DNA from: Prosthecobacter debontii
Lineage (GTDB): Bacteria; Verrucomicrobiota; Verrucomicrobiia; Verrucomicrobiales; Verrucomicrobiaceae
Reading direction: 5' to 3'
Length of the DNA stretch: 64,000 nucleotides
NCBI GenBank assembly: GCA_945860295.1
Contig: CAMAQH010000012.1
Location: 1 to 64,000, forward strand
Made by a program: the position numbers and the translations under genes. Below, in pieces: positions 43,501 to 52,587 of the stretch. The notes under the pieces are model-generated. The model saw only the letters and a list, made by a program, of their open reading frames with translations. It searched no databases and was not told the DNA's origin. Positions within the stretch are counted from its first letter, which is position 1, and each line of letters opens with the position of its first letter.

Positions 43501-46500
43501 GGTAAAGCTCGCCACTGAGGAAGACACTGGTGGGCCACTCCCGCCAGGCATTGATCCACCAGCCCCAACAGTCATTGTTGCGCAAGGCACAGCAACAAAC
43601 CCCGTCGGCATCACTTGTTCTTGGAACAAACCTTTTCAATACAGCGACCTCGCCAGTAAGCTCTACCGCTCCGGATTCTCAGTGACAAGTTTAGCCGTCA
43701 GAGGTGGACTCTACACGCCGCCTGAATCTGGCGCGGTGGTCATGGAGCTACCCGAGGTACTTCTGAATGCCGAGCTTCAGTTTTCATCTTCTGCTGAGAG
43801 CACGGAGTTTCCCAGCCAAAATCTAACCATCACCCCAGCAGCTAAGACGGTTCTTCCCACCGGTGAGGAGAACCCAATGAAAGTCACCCTCACCGTGAAC
43901 GCAACGACGGGCCTCTTTAATGGTACCTTCACCAAGCTGGATGAAGACCCGAATCGCCCGCCGCTGTTTGATGATAACACAGGCCGACTCATCCGCGCCC
44001 AAGGCTACTTTTCCCGGAGTGCTCGCTACAGTGGCATCATCCTGCCCAGCACGCCTCTCGATGGTGGACTGGCAAGCATAGGGAAAGGCGTCTTCACCAT
44101 TCCGGAGCTGCCCAACTCTGATCTTGGCATCACCGCGGCAAATGCTCAAACCCTAGCGGGAAACCTTTCTCTCACCAGAAACCTTGGAGCGGCCGACCCT
44201 ATTACCATTGGCTTTACCGAGGAGTCTCTCAGCTTATCGGAGAGCGAGCCAGCACGCCAGATTTCTGTCAGCCTGAGCGAGCCGCTTAACACCCGCCGCA
44301 CAGTCGCTATCAGCATCCAGCACCGGACCACCTCAGTTCCAGACTTCACGCTGAGTTCCACCTCCGTCGTTTTTGAGCCAGGGCAAACCGAAGCCTCCTT
44401 CACCCTCACAATCACCCCAGATAATCTCGACGAGCAAGACGAGGTCTTTTATCTCAAGCTAACAGATGGTGTAGGCTACGATGTCATCTCTGGCCGCATG
44501 TTGTGTACCATCGCCGATGACGACGAAGCCGTGCAGATAACGTTGCCGCCGCTGCCACAACTAGTCACCACAGGAAATCCATTCACCATAAGTCTCGAAG
44601 TCACAGGCACACTGCCCATCAAGTTTCAGTGGCGGCGCGACTCCGTGGACATCCCAGGAGCTATCTTTTCGAATTACAATATTGATGCCGCCAAGCTCAG
44701 TGATGGCGGCAAGTACGATGTAGTCATCTCCAACCGCGTCGGCAGCATCACCTCACCCATCGCAAACGTTGCCGTCATGGATAGTGCGGAGAAATTTTCC
44801 CCTGCCATAACAGGAGCGAATGTGAGCCTAGCGCTGAACATCGACGCCCCAGCCGGAGCCGTCACCTACCAGTGGGCACGTGTTGCACCTTCCGCACTAG
44901 TAACTGACAACGCGCGCATCACTGGCAGCAGCACGAAGACACTCAAGATTAACAACATCAGTGAAAATGATGAAGGTGAATATTTCTGCGAAGTCACCCT
45001 GGTGAGTAGCTTGCCTGGACCTGCAATGTCCCTGATCAGCCCTTACCACTGGATTGTCATCGTCAACGAAGAGCCCGAGTTATTCGACCTCATACCGCTC
45101 AATGGAGCCGTCTCGCAAGCCTTCACTCAGCAAGTCGAGTTCCTGCCGGGTAGTAACCGCCGCCCGGCCAGCTTTAGCGCCACGAATTTACCCGCAGGAC
45201 TCACAATCGATGCCGCCAGCGGCCTCATCTCAGGCACTCCCACGGTTGCTGTCACGGACCGCAGCATCACCATCACGGCGACGAACGCCATCGGCTCCGA
45301 CAGCATCACCACCACCATCACGACCACACCGCTGCCCGTCGAAATCATCGGCACTTTCCACGGCTATGTGGAACGTAATGTCGGCCTCCCTATCACAGAA
45401 GGCTCGCTCGAATACCAAGCCCCGTGGTCAGAGGCAGAGTTGGGCGCGCTCTTTGAGATGACCACCACCGCCACAGGCAGTTTCACCGGCAAGCTCACCT
45501 ATGCTGGCACCGCCAATAGTTTCACGGGCGCAATCATTGACACTGAGGGAACCCTCACCGCCAGAGCGCTCATCCAGCGCACGGGCAAGCCTGCTCTTAT
45601 CTTCGCCTGCGTAATGGATGCCTCCATGCCAGAACTCGCTGGTGCTATCGGCAACACTGATCCCTTCTCAGGAAACGGCACTAGCGTGCCCATGCGGGCC
45701 TGGCGGCAAGTCTGGTCCGCTGCAAATCCCGCCACCGCCTATGCCGGCAATTATAGCTTTGGTATCACCCCCAACTTAGACCCAGAGCCGCGCTCCCCAG
45801 GCGGCAGTGGCTTTGCCACCTGCACCGTGCCGACCAATGGCGCTCCTTTTAACATCAAAGGTCGCCTGCCAGACGGCACCGCCTTTGCGTGCAGCAGTCT
45901 GCTTGGGCCGGAGGGGCAATTCGTCATCTATCAGGCGCTCTACACACGACTCGGCAGCGTGCTCGCTTCAGTAAAACTTGCCACAGACCCAAACAGCCCG
46001 GCAGGTGCCCCCGTCTTAGTCGAAACGGCACCCGATCAAGCCACCCTGTTCAAACCCGTTCAGACCGCAGCAGCCGAGACGCTCTACCGCGATGGCATCG
46101 GCCCGATCACCCTTCGATTCGATGGCGGACGCGCCGTCGTCACACCTGCCGGCAGCATCGTCATGGGCCTAACTGACGCGAATGACAACGCCAGTATTAT
46201 CTTTGCAAACACAGGTTCCGCCACACCGCCAGACACCTTCTTTCGCATTGGCGTGGGCGGTGCCACCACGATGAAAACTGGGATCGAACTCAACCCTGCC
46301 AAAGTCGCCGTCACCGTGAATCCCGCCACTGGCGAATTCAGCGGCAGCTTCACTCTCACCGATTCAAACCCATTCAATAACGCCATCACTCTGACCCGTC
46401 CCGCAAGCTTCCAGGGCGTCTTCATCCAGCTAGAAGGCGGCATCGGCGGCATAGGCTACTTTACCCTCAAACAACTGCCTGATCCTGCCGCCAGCCCACC

Positions 46501-46570
46501 TCAGACCGTGCTCAGTGCCCCTAGCTACACAGGCTATGTTCAGATCAGCCCTGGCCCCGGCAGCCCCTGA
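40508..46570 (+). CDS. Giant secreted modular protein with Calx-beta, Ig-like and cadherin-like domains
   Basis: 2020 aa from the ATG at 40508, which begins a signal peptide (MATLILTWSVCQSVLA). A large module (DGSAFSTTTFVGPLGQ..., with the TLTVNATTGLFSG signature) occurs three times (about residues 20-400, 790-1204, 1614-2020). Between the copies is a duplicated cassette: a Calx-beta domain (about 414-520 and 1230-1340), two Ig-like domains (about 520-694 and 1340-1517) and a He_PIG/cadherin-like domain (about 700-787 and 1522-1610). The repeated unit I do not recognise. Calx-beta domains usually bind calcium. It is probably a cell surface or adhesion protein; a C-terminal sorting signal is not evident. 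Confidence 0.8.
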   Translation: MATLILTWSVCQSVLAQDPEVIGVYHGTVSRTAEPPAWPNSHLGARLELTALANRTYTAKLISAGTPLSFNGIITVTDVGVGTSSTTIPRGSLPALTVELNFSDDLVTGTISHPDGDSSAVSGWRNVWNANTRPATQYLGRQHFLMATELSGAGTGFGSFTVPTSGAVTVTGKLPDGSAFSTTTFVGPLGQVLIYQPLYTKPGSLIGTLIVTPGVDGASATLSSDAISWFKAPQTAPSDRFYKEGFLVSCSAAGGLYKAPAAGDVAAGLPDVSNNGAVSFNGLAESSETIPNSTFTLTSAAKLTMAIGQDNPAKTTLTVNATTGLFSGGFTLVDQDFNSQISTDQNGNAIYKKVTRTVKYEGMIVDDGITATSGGFYLAPNLPDPSAVPPTTLTTSLIGGGVVSITPNPNAPPPLLIGFDTATFSQPEGVDGTAFIITSEPLTEARTLTVNVVPGTAVAADLSATSITVTIPAGSSGIIIRVPVKNDGLDEEDEDFRLVITNGAGFDLSEGVLTVTIEDDDFPIEITTDPQSQIIALGESTEFTVEAAGSDQTFQWQRNNTSLTGATSKPLQLNNMQLSQAGTYRVLVSNAINTLTSGDAELAVVDTSTRLMALTPGATATFNALTAGPPRSLSYEWQLAGSVVEDDTGPTPRITGATTPTLTIRNLSDTDIGEYYCVITQNISGLALSTGEYRLRLPITKPNVADLDLPDGHILKAYSYQVLFDEDIDSAPGSFSATGLPAGLSINANTGFISGTPTTPVTNVQVVITATNPLGSTSVEDVITILPFPVGSLGNFHGIVDRVNNSYPWDRADLGARIEILTTATGGFSGKLLNGTTLPFNGQLAFEGDFLVGRTLVKQLNKFLPPLHLVLSFDSTEQTFAGSLRDFNATLPDEEPPPDGSLVAVWGWRNAWTKTAPATAYLGRFNFALDASEGGAPDAPEGAGFGSFVVPASGTFNISGLMPDGTAFICNTFLGPDGQLALYQPLFKNPGSVHGAIQVKLATEEDTGGPLPPGIDPPAPTVIVAQGTATNPVGITCSWNKPFQYSDLASKLYRSGFSVTSLAVRGGLYTPPESGAVVMELPEVLLNAELQFSSSAESTEFPSQNLTITPAAKTVLPTGEENPMKVTLTVNATTGLFNGTFTKLDEDPNRPPLFDDNTGRLIRAQGYFSRSARYSGIILPSTPLDGGLASIGKGVFTIPELPNSDLGITAANAQTLAGNLSLTRNLGAADPITIGFTEESLSLSESEPARQISVSLSEPLNTRRTVAISIQHRTTSVPDFTLSSTSVVFEPGQTEASFTLTITPDNLDEQDEVFYLKLTDGVGYDVISGRMLCTIADDDEAVQITLPPLPQLVTTGNPFTISLEVTGTLPIKFQWRRDSVDIPGAIFSNYNIDAAKLSDGGKYDVVISNRVGSITSPIANVAVMDSAEKFSPAITGANVSLALNIDAPAGAVTYQWARVAPSALVTDNARITGSSTKTLKINNISENDEGEYFCEVTLVSSLPGPAMSLISPYHWIVIVNEEPELFDLIPLNGAVSQAFTQQVEFLPGSNRRPASFSATNLPAGLTIDAASGLISGTPTVAVTDRSITITATNAIGSDSITTTITTTPLPVEIIGTFHGYVERNVGLPITEGSLEYQAPWSEAELGALFEMTTTATGSFTGKLTYAGTANSFTGAIIDTEGTLTARALIQRTGKPALIFACVMDASMPELAGAIGNTDPFSGNGTSVPMRAWRQVWSAANPATAYAGNYSFGITPNLDPEPRSPGGSGFATCTVPTNGAPFNIKGRLPDGTAFACSSLLGPEGQFVIYQALYTRLGSVLASVKLATDPNSPAGAPVLVETAPDQATLFKPVQTAAAETLYRDGIGPITLRFDGGRAVVTPAGSIVMGLTDANDNASIIFANTGSATPPDTFFRIGVGGATTMKTGIELNPAKVAVTVNPATGEFSGSFTLTDSNPFNNAITLTRPASFQGVFIQLEGGIGGIGYFTLKQLPDPAASPPQTVLSAPSYTGYVQISPGPGSP

Positions 46571-46609
46571 TAAAGAGTGGGACTTGCCAAATCCCACCTC
46601 ACCTTTGCC

Positions 46610-48979
46610 ATGCTCACCCCACTCGATCTGAAACTGCTGCGCGATCTCGGGCGCATGAAGGGGCAGGTGCTGGCGGTCGGTCTCGTCATGGCCTGCGGAC
46701 TGGCAATGATGATCATGACGCGTAGTCTGATCCTCACGCTCGAAAGCACGCGTGATGCCTATTACCAGACCTACCGCATGGCAGATGTCTTTGGCTCGCT
46801 CAAACGCGCGCCTTGGTCGCTGAGAGCGCGCCTCACCGAGATCCCAGGCATCGCCGCCATCGAGACGCGGGTGGTGCTGGACGCGGTGCTGGACATGCCC
46901 GGCGTCGAGGCCACCTGCACCGGACATCTCGTGTCTCTGCCTGAAGATGGCGGCATGCCAGTGCTCAACCAAATCTATCTACGCACAGGCCGAATGCCCA
47001 GGCCTGATGCACGACGCGAAGCCGTGGCCAGTGAGGCCTTTGCTGAAGCCCATGACCTGCGTCCCGGCGACACCGTGACCGCCATCATCAATGGTCGTCG
47101 TGACACGCTTGAGATCGTCGGCATCGGCCTGTCCCCAGAGTTTGTCTTTGAAGCACGCGCTGGTGAAACACTGCCAGACAACACGCGCTTCGGCGTTTTC
47201 TGGATGAACTACCGCTCACTCGCCGTGGCCTACAACATGGACGGGGCGTTCAATGACATCTGCCTGGATCTCTCCCCTGGCGCGCAAGCCGGTCCAGTGA
47301 TCGAGAGCCTGGATCAACTCCTCAATCGCTACGGCGCAGGTGGTGCTTACACGCGCCGAGATCATGGTGGAGCCTCACGATTAGAAGATGAGCTGCGAGT
47401 GCTGCACGCGCTGTCACTCGTCTATCCCGTGGTGTTTCTGAGCGTGGCTGCATTCATGGTGAACTCGGTCTTGGCACGTTTAGTTAGGCTTCAAAGAGAG
47501 CAGATCGCTCAGCTCAAAGCGCTGGGTTATTCATCGTGGCAAGTCGGGCGGCATTACTTGAGCTTTGCACTCGTCATTGTCGTCGTCGGCTCGACCCTCG
47601 GCGGACTCGGCGGGCGCTACATGGGCGGCAGTCTGATCAATATGTATCACTTGTTTTTCCGCTTCCCAGAGCTGCGCTTCATCATGGACTGGAGCGCCGT
47701 CGGCACCGCACTCGTGGTCAGTGCCGTGGCCTCCATGATCGGCGTACTGAGTGTCGTTTGGATGGCTGTAAAATTGCCACCCGCAGAGGCCATGCGGCCT
47801 GAGCCACCGACGGATTTCAAACCCAGTCTGCTGGAGCGCGCCGGACTCACACGTTGGTTCACACCGGCCTTTCGCATGGCCTTGAGAAACATCGAGCGCA
47901 GGCCCTGGCAGTCCGTCTTCACCATGGCCGGTCTTGCACTGGCCACAGGCCTGATGGTGCTGCCAGGGTCCATGCAGGACAGCATTGATCACCTGCTCAC
48001 CTATCAGTGGAATGACGTGCAGCGGCAAGACGTCGTGGCCTTTCTCAGCGAACCCGGATCAGGAGCTGCACTGCACGATCTGGAGCATCTACCAGGCGTC
48101 ACCTATGCGGAACCGATCCGCGCAGTTCAGGCGCGCATCCGCTTCGGACATCATGTGCGCAAGCTCGCCATCACGGGCCTGCCAAAGCACAGTCAGCTCA
48201 ACCGGTTGCTCGACATCCAAGGCCGCAGAATTGATCTGCCTGATGAAGGCCTCGTCATGTCCGACAAGCTCGCTGAAGTACTCGGTGCGCGCTTGGGTGA
48301 AGAGGTGCAAGTCTCCGTGCTGGAGGGCCAGCGCCCGAGTCACAGCGTGGCCATTCGTGGACTTATGCAGGACTTCACCGGCGTCTCAGCCTACATGGAT
48401 CTGGATGCGCTACGCCGCCTGATGCGTGAAGGCCCATCAATCAACGGCGCCTATTTAAGTGTGGATAATTCATACTGGACTGAGTTTATGCAGGAGGTCA
48501 AAAAGACGCCGCAAATCGCTGTTACCATGGTGAAAAAAGATCAGCTCACCGCCTTTCGCAATACCACAGGTGAGAGCATCGGCATCATTCGACGGCTGTA
48601 CTTTATCCTCGCTGTCATCGTCGCCTTTGGAGTCGTGTATAACAGCGCCCGAATCGCCCTGAGTGAGCGCAGTCGTGATCTAGCCACGCTCCGCGTCGTC
48701 GGCTTCACCCAGCGTGAGATCAGCGGCGTGCTGCTCGGTGAACTCACCTTGCTGGTGCTCGCAGCGCTACCTCTAGGACTGCTCTTTGGGCGGGCGCTTG
48801 CCAACTTCATCATCAGCGCCATCAGCACCGAAACCGTGCGCCTGCCGCTGATGATCAGCGCCCGCACTTACAGCGTAGCGGTGCTCGTCGTCATGAGTGC
48901 CGCCGGACTCTGTTTCTGGGTCGTGAGCCGAATGCTGCGTAAACTCGACATGGTCGGGGTGCTGAAGGCACGGGATTGA
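46610..48979 (+). CDS. FtsX-like ABC transporter permease, double unit
   Basis: 789 aa from the ATG at 46610 (a GTG 33 bp upstream is unlikely). It has the MacB/LolC-type layout twice: a membrane helix near 20-45, a large extracytoplasmic domain (about 50-260), three helices (about 270-390), then a second set (helix at 430, extracytoplasmic domain to about 665, and C-terminal helices with SERSRDLATLRVVGFTQREISGVLLGE). It is the membrane part of an ABC system for lipoprotein or macrolide-type transport. No ATPase gene is next to it, so the partner must be elsewhere. It converges with murI without any gap. Confidence 0.85.
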   Translation: MLTPLDLKLLRDLGRMKGQVLAVGLVMACGLAMMIMTRSLILTLESTRDAYYQTYRMADVFGSLKRAPWSLRARLTEIPGIAAIETRVVLDAVLDMPGVEATCTGHLVSLPEDGGMPVLNQIYLRTGRMPRPDARREAVASEAFAEAHDLRPGDTVTAIINGRRDTLEIVGIGLSPEFVFEARAGETLPDNTRFGVFWMNYRSLAVAYNMDGAFNDICLDLSPGAQAGPVIESLDQLLNRYGAGGAYTRRDHGGASRLEDELRVLHALSLVYPVVFLSVAAFMVNSVLARLVRLQREQIAQLKALGYSSWQVGRHYLSFALVIVVVGSTLGGLGGRYMGGSLINMYHLFFRFPELRFIMDWSAVGTALVVSAVASMIGVLSVVWMAVKLPPAEAMRPEPPTDFKPSLLERAGLTRWFTPAFRMALRNIERRPWQSVFTMAGLALATGLMVLPGSMQDSIDHLLTYQWNDVQRQDVVAFLSEPGSGAALHDLEHLPGVTYAEPIRAVQARIRFGHHVRKLAITGLPKHSQLNRLLDIQGRRIDLPDEGLVMSDKLAEVLGARLGEEVQVSVLEGQRPSHSVAIRGLMQDFTGVSAYMDLDALRRLMREGPSINGAYLSVDNSYWTEFMQEVKKTPQIAVTMVKKDQLTAFRNTTGESIGIIRRLYFILAVIVAFGVVYNSARIALSERSRDLATLRVVGFTQREISGVLLGELTLLVLAALPLGLLFGRALANFIISAISTETVRLPLMISARTYSVAVLVVMSAAGLCFWVVSRMLRKLDMVGVLKARD

Positions 48980-49792
48980 TCAAAGCGTCGCCTTTTTCAC
49001 CTTACCGAAATCAGTGCCCAAGAAGCGCTTGGTCATGGCTTCGGCCTGCTCAGAGAGATCGGTCAAAAAAATTTCCAACGTCGGCTTGCTGCGAGCTGTG
49101 CGCAGCAGGTGCTGCTCTTCCAGTACACGCTTGGTGTGCGCAGCACAGGTGCTAGCACTGTCCACGAGGCGAACTTTTTTACCGAGCATCTTTTGCAGCA
49201 CAGGGATGAGCAGCGGGTAGTGCGTGCAGCCGAGCACAAGGGTGTCCATGCCTTTAGCCAAGAGCGGATTGAGGTACTCCTTGAGCACGAGTTTCAGCGC
49301 AGCGTGATCCGTCCAGCCCTCCTCGACAAAAGGCACGAGCAGCGGCGTGGCGCTGGCATGAATTTGCAGGCTCGGCTTACGCATGGCCAGCGCGTACTGA
49401 TAGGCACTACTGCGGATCGTGCCCGCTGTGCCGATGATGCCCACGCGCTCGCAGTTTGGCTCAGCCAAAGTGGCCTCCACACCCGCTTCGAGCACGCCGA
49501 TGATTGGCACGCGAAAGGTCGCCTGAAGCAGCGGCAAGGCATGAGCTGTAGCGGTGTTACACGCGACGATCACCGCTTTGACTCCATGCCCGACAAGGAA
49601 ATGCGCGTCCTCCACCGAGAAGCGGCGAATGGTGTCTGGCGACTTCGATCCATATGGCACGCGCGCCGTGTCACCGAGATAAACAATGGATTCATTAGGC
49701 AGCAGCTCACGCAGCGCACGGACGACGGTCAAGCCACCGACGCCAGAGTCAAAAACGCCAAGGGGAGCTTGCTGGGATTCGGGGGAACTCAT
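48980..49792 (-). CDS. murI: Glutamate racemase
   Basis: 270 aa. The two catalytic cysteines are C78 (VACNTATAHA) and C189 (GCTHYPLL), and the N-terminal GVFDSGVGGLTVV motif and YLGDTARVPYGSKS are typical. It makes D-glutamate for peptidoglycan, so this organism has a normal cell wall. The stop abuts the FtsX stop. No murein gene lies beside it. Confidence 0.95.
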   Translation of the reverse strand: MSSPESQQAPLGVFDSGVGGLTVVRALRELLPNESIVYLGDTARVPYGSKSPDTIRRFSVEDAHFLVGHGVKAVIVACNTATAHALPLLQATFRVPIIGVLEAGVEATLAEPNCERVGIIGTAGTIRSSAYQYALAMRKPSLQIHASATPLLVPFVEEGWTDHAALKLVLKEYLNPLLAKGMDTLVLGCTHYPLLIPVLQKMLGKKVRLVDSASTCAAHTKRVLEEQHLLRTARSKPTLEIFLTDLSEQAEAMTKRFLGTDFGKVKKATL

Positions 49793-49871
49793 AAGATGAC
49801 GACTTTATTGAGTTCAGATGCAGTCAGAGCGCGTTCTTCGCGTACCAGCAGGGTTATGTGGAAAAGGTCGA

Positions 49872-50117
49872 TCATAGGTCGAGTTGGCGAAGCACGCTCT
49901 CCACAGCAAGGCGATGATGCGCTGCGACTTCACCAAGGATGCCACGCAGGGAACCAGGTTTCAGGGGGTCATGTGAGGGAACAGTGAGGTGATGCTCACC
50001 AACGGTCTGCGTTACTAGGCGGCGGTGTGAGCCGACCTGACGACTAAAGCCGTAACCAAAGGCACGACGCAGCGCCTTTTCCAAATCACTCGCAGACACA
50101 TCACGCGGCAGTTTCAT
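49872..50117 (-). CDS. hicA: HicA-type mRNA interferase toxin
   Basis: 81 aa. It has the double-stranded RNA-binding-like HicA fold with SRQVGSHRRLVTQ: the catalytic His is H31. It would be an mRNA-cleaving toxin regulated by the HicB protein whose gene overlaps it by 4 bp (ATGA at 50114-50117). It is smaller than many HicA proteins only in the tail. The order is hicB first, then hicA. Confidence 0.85.
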   Translation of the reverse strand: MKLPRDVSASDLEKALRRAFGYGFSRQVGSHRRLVTQTVGEHHLTVPSHDPLKPGSLRGILGEVAAHHRLAVESVLRQLDL

Positions 50118-50326
50118 GCGAGGGCGAGGACTTCATCCATAACACGATGCAAGCGTATGACGGCGGGGGCCTGACCTTCATCAAAGTGACAGAGCACAGC
50201 CTCCCGTACATTCTCACGCAGTTCGTTCCAGTTCTCCGCTTGGGTGATGATGGACTGGCCGAGAGCGCGCGCAACGAAACCGCCTTCGGCTTCGTCTTCG
50301 GTGACTTCAAAGATGAGTTCTTTCAT
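50114..50326 (-). CDS. hicB: HicB-family antitoxin
   Basis: 70 aa. The sequence ELIFEVTEDEAEGGFVARALGQSIITQAENWNELRENVREAVLCHF is the partial RNase H-like fold of HicB/UPF0150 proteins. The C-terminal DNA-binding domain of longer HicB proteins is absent, so it may neutralise the toxin without acting as a repressor. It leads the pair. Confidence 0.82.
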   Translation of the reverse strand: MKELIFEVTEDEAEGGFVARALGQSIITQAENWNELRENVREAVLCHFDEGQAPAVIRLHRVMDEVLALA

Positions 50327-50564
50327 GGTGCAGATGATGGCATGAGATGGTGAGATAGGCGAACTTTAGCTACTTGCTGAATCAGGTCGTAAATGTTCAT
50401 CCGGGCGGGCCTAAAATGCCTTGGGCATTCTCCATTCTAACAGTCTCCTGTTTACTGTCACACGTTTTACCAGATCGGCACGCACAAGATCCGTCCGTGG
50501 ATGAACAACCCACGAGGAGCAGCCACGTGCTACCTGCGGTCCTTTGGTTCAGACGCTCCCACGC

Positions 50565-51158
50565 ATGAAATCAAATCGCCCCAATGACTTCGAGCCTGTA
50601 CTCCGCGACCACTCCTATGATGGCATTCAGGAGTATGACCAGAAACTGCCCAACTGGTGGCTCTTCACTTGGTACATCATGATGGTCGCATTTGTCGTCT
50701 GCTGGGTAGGCTACTATCAGTTTGGCATCGGTATGTCGGATGAAAAAGAAATCGCCTCGGCTATGGCTAAGATCGAGGATCATCAGAAAAAGGAATTGGA
50801 GATGATCAGTGATGACTCGCTCTGGGCCATGTCGAAAGACCCCAAGATCGTCGCCGCGGGAGCCGCCTCCTACAGTGCCACCTGCATCGCCTGCCATGCC
50901 CCTGACATGAGTGCTAAAATCGCCGGAGTCAAGCTACCAGGCCTGCCACTCAACGATCGGGAGTGGAAGCACGGTAACAACCCAACACAGCTTCTCACCA
51001 TCGTGCGCAAAGGCGCACCTGATTTAACCAAAGGTATGCCGCCCTGGGAACCTCAGCTCGGCATCCACCGAGTCGTCGAAGTCCTGGCTTTTATCCTCAG
51101 CGAACACAAGCAGGGTGAGCCGTTCACCCTCTCTGCCGACACTCCGCTGAAGAAGTAA
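50565..51158 (+). CDS. ccoP: Mono-heme cbb3 oxidase subunit, CcoP-like
   Basis: 197 aa from the ATG at 50565. It has the CcoP N-terminus (NDFEPVLRDHSYDGIQEYDQKLPNWWLFTWYIMMVAFVVCWVGYYQFG, transmembrane helix about 33-53) and one c-type heme site CIACH at 107-111 followed by the Met-ligand region KGMPPWEP. Normal CcoP has two hemes and about 300 residues, so the second cytochrome domain is missing. The genes for the catalytic subunits (ccoN, ccoO) are not in the window. A 50-codon frame (50416-50568) just upstream overlaps by 4 bp but has no homology. Confidence 0.85.
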   Translation: MKSNRPNDFEPVLRDHSYDGIQEYDQKLPNWWLFTWYIMMVAFVVCWVGYYQFGIGMSDEKEIASAMAKIEDHQKKELEMISDDSLWAMSKDPKIVAAGAASYSATCIACHAPDMSAKIAGVKLPGLPLNDREWKHGNNPTQLLTIVRKGAPDLTKGMPPWEPQLGIHRVVEVLAFILSEHKQGEPFTLSADTPLKK

Positions 51159-51165
51159 GGCTGAC

Positions 51166-52587
51166 ATGAAGAACCACACGCTGGAAACACTCTCGACCAT
51201 TCACTCTGATGGCTCGCGCAGTTTTGTCTATCCTGCGGATGTTCATGGGCGCTTCACTCAATGGAAGAAGCTCATCGCCTTGGTGATGCTAATACTGTTC
51301 GTGGCGCTGCCGTGGATTCCGGTTAATGGCTACCCGGCTGTGTTCCTGGATGCACAGGAACGGCGTTTCCACTTCATGGGTCTGACTCTGGCCATGCAGG
51401 ATCTGTGGGTCGGCTTCTTTCTCATCACTGGGCTAGCCTTCACTCTCTTTTATGTGACGGCCCTCTTTGGCCGACTTTGGTGCGGCTGGACCTGCCCCTA
51501 CACCGTCTTTCTTGAGCATGTGTATCGGCGCATCGAGCGCCTGATCGATGGTGATGCCACGGCTCGGCGGCGGCTTGAAGATGACCCATGGACGGCAGCC
51601 AAGATCACACGACGTGCGCTGAAGCATGGCATCTTCCTTTTCGTCTCCGCCGTGATCGCACACATTTTCCTGAGCTACTTTGTATCACTGAAAAAACTCT
51701 ACGAGATGATGCAGGGACAGCCCTCCGAGCATCTGCTGGCTTTTGGTGTGATGACCTTCATGACGGGCTCGCTCTACTTTGCCTTCAGTTGGTTTCGTGA
51801 GCAGTTCTGCATCATCCTCTGCCCTTATGGCAGGCTGCAATCCGCATTGATCGACGACCACAGCGTCGTCATCGGCTACGACAAAGCGCGTGGTGAACCC
51901 CGAGGCAAATTGGGCAGCACGACTGGCTCCTGCATCGACTGCCACCGCTGCGTGCAGGTGTGCCCGACTGGGATCGACATTCGCAACGGCATGCAGCTCG
52001 AATGCATCGGCTGTGCTGCGTGTGTAGATGCGTGCGATGACATCATGATCAAGCTGAAGCGCCCCACGGGTCTGGTGCGCTACAATTCGCATGTCGGACT
52101 GCATGGCGGTAAGACCAAGATCATCCGCCCCCGCATTATTTTCTACACCATGCTACTGCTGCTCGGCGCTTGTGCCTTCTTCTTTTCCGCCACGCATATC
52201 TCACCCATGGGTGCCAGTGCCGTGCGCATGATCGGTGCGCCATTCTATGTCGCCAATGGTGTGCTGAGAAATCAGTTTCTGGTGCGCGTCATTAACAAAC
52301 ACAACAGCCCGTCCACCTACAAGCTGGAGATGGTCGGCCATCTGCCACCAGAACTCAGCGTCACTGGATTCGTCGAGACGCTACAATTGCCACCGCTAGG
52401 TGAAGAGCAAAAGACGCTCGTGCTCTCGCTGCCTGAGGCTTCCTTCAAAGCACCTTTCAAACTCCAAGTCAAAGTCACCGACGCCATTCATGGCGACAGT
52501 GTGACGACTCGCGTGATGGAGTTTCTCGGCCCCGACTCAAGCCTCAAATCCAATGCACCACTCAATGCGAAAGATTTTATTCAATAA
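51166..52587 (+). CDS. ccoG: cbb3 oxidase assembly ferredoxin-like protein CcoG/FixG
   Basis: 473 aa, 8 bp after ccoP. Several membrane helices (about 35-55, 85-110, 155-180, 195-215, 335-355) carry a cytoplasmic double [4Fe-4S] ferredoxin segment: CIDCHRCVQVCPTGIDIRNG and CIGCAACVDACD (about 258-289), plus LWCGWTCPYTVFLEH near 105. The C-terminal third is a periplasmic FixG domain. CcoG reduces copper for insertion into the oxidase. It is complete. Confidence 0.93.
   Translation: MKNHTLETLSTIHSDGSRSFVYPADVHGRFTQWKKLIALVMLILFVALPWIPVNGYPAVFLDAQERRFHFMGLTLAMQDLWVGFFLITGLAFTLFYVTALFGRLWCGWTCPYTVFLEHVYRRIERLIDGDATARRRLEDDPWTAAKITRRALKHGIFLFVSAVIAHIFLSYFVSLKKLYEMMQGQPSEHLLAFGVMTFMTGSLYFAFSWFREQFCIILCPYGRLQSALIDDHSVVIGYDKARGEPRGKLGSTTGSCIDCHRCVQVCPTGIDIRNGMQLECIGCAACVDACDDIMIKLKRPTGLVRYNSHVGLHGGKTKIIRPRIIFYTMLLLLGACAFFFSATHISPMGASAVRMIGAPFYVANGVLRNQFLVRVINKHNSPSTYKLEMVGHLPPELSVTGFVETLQLPPLGEEQKTLVLSLPEASFKAPFKLQVKVTDAIHGDSVTTRVMEFLGPDSSLKSNAPLNAKDFIQ

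Noticed and set aside
50416-50568. 50-codon frame overlapping the ccoP start by 4 bp, considered as a CcoQ-like protein
   Set aside because: It has a hydrophobic start but no convincing match to CcoQ, and the C-terminal half looks random.
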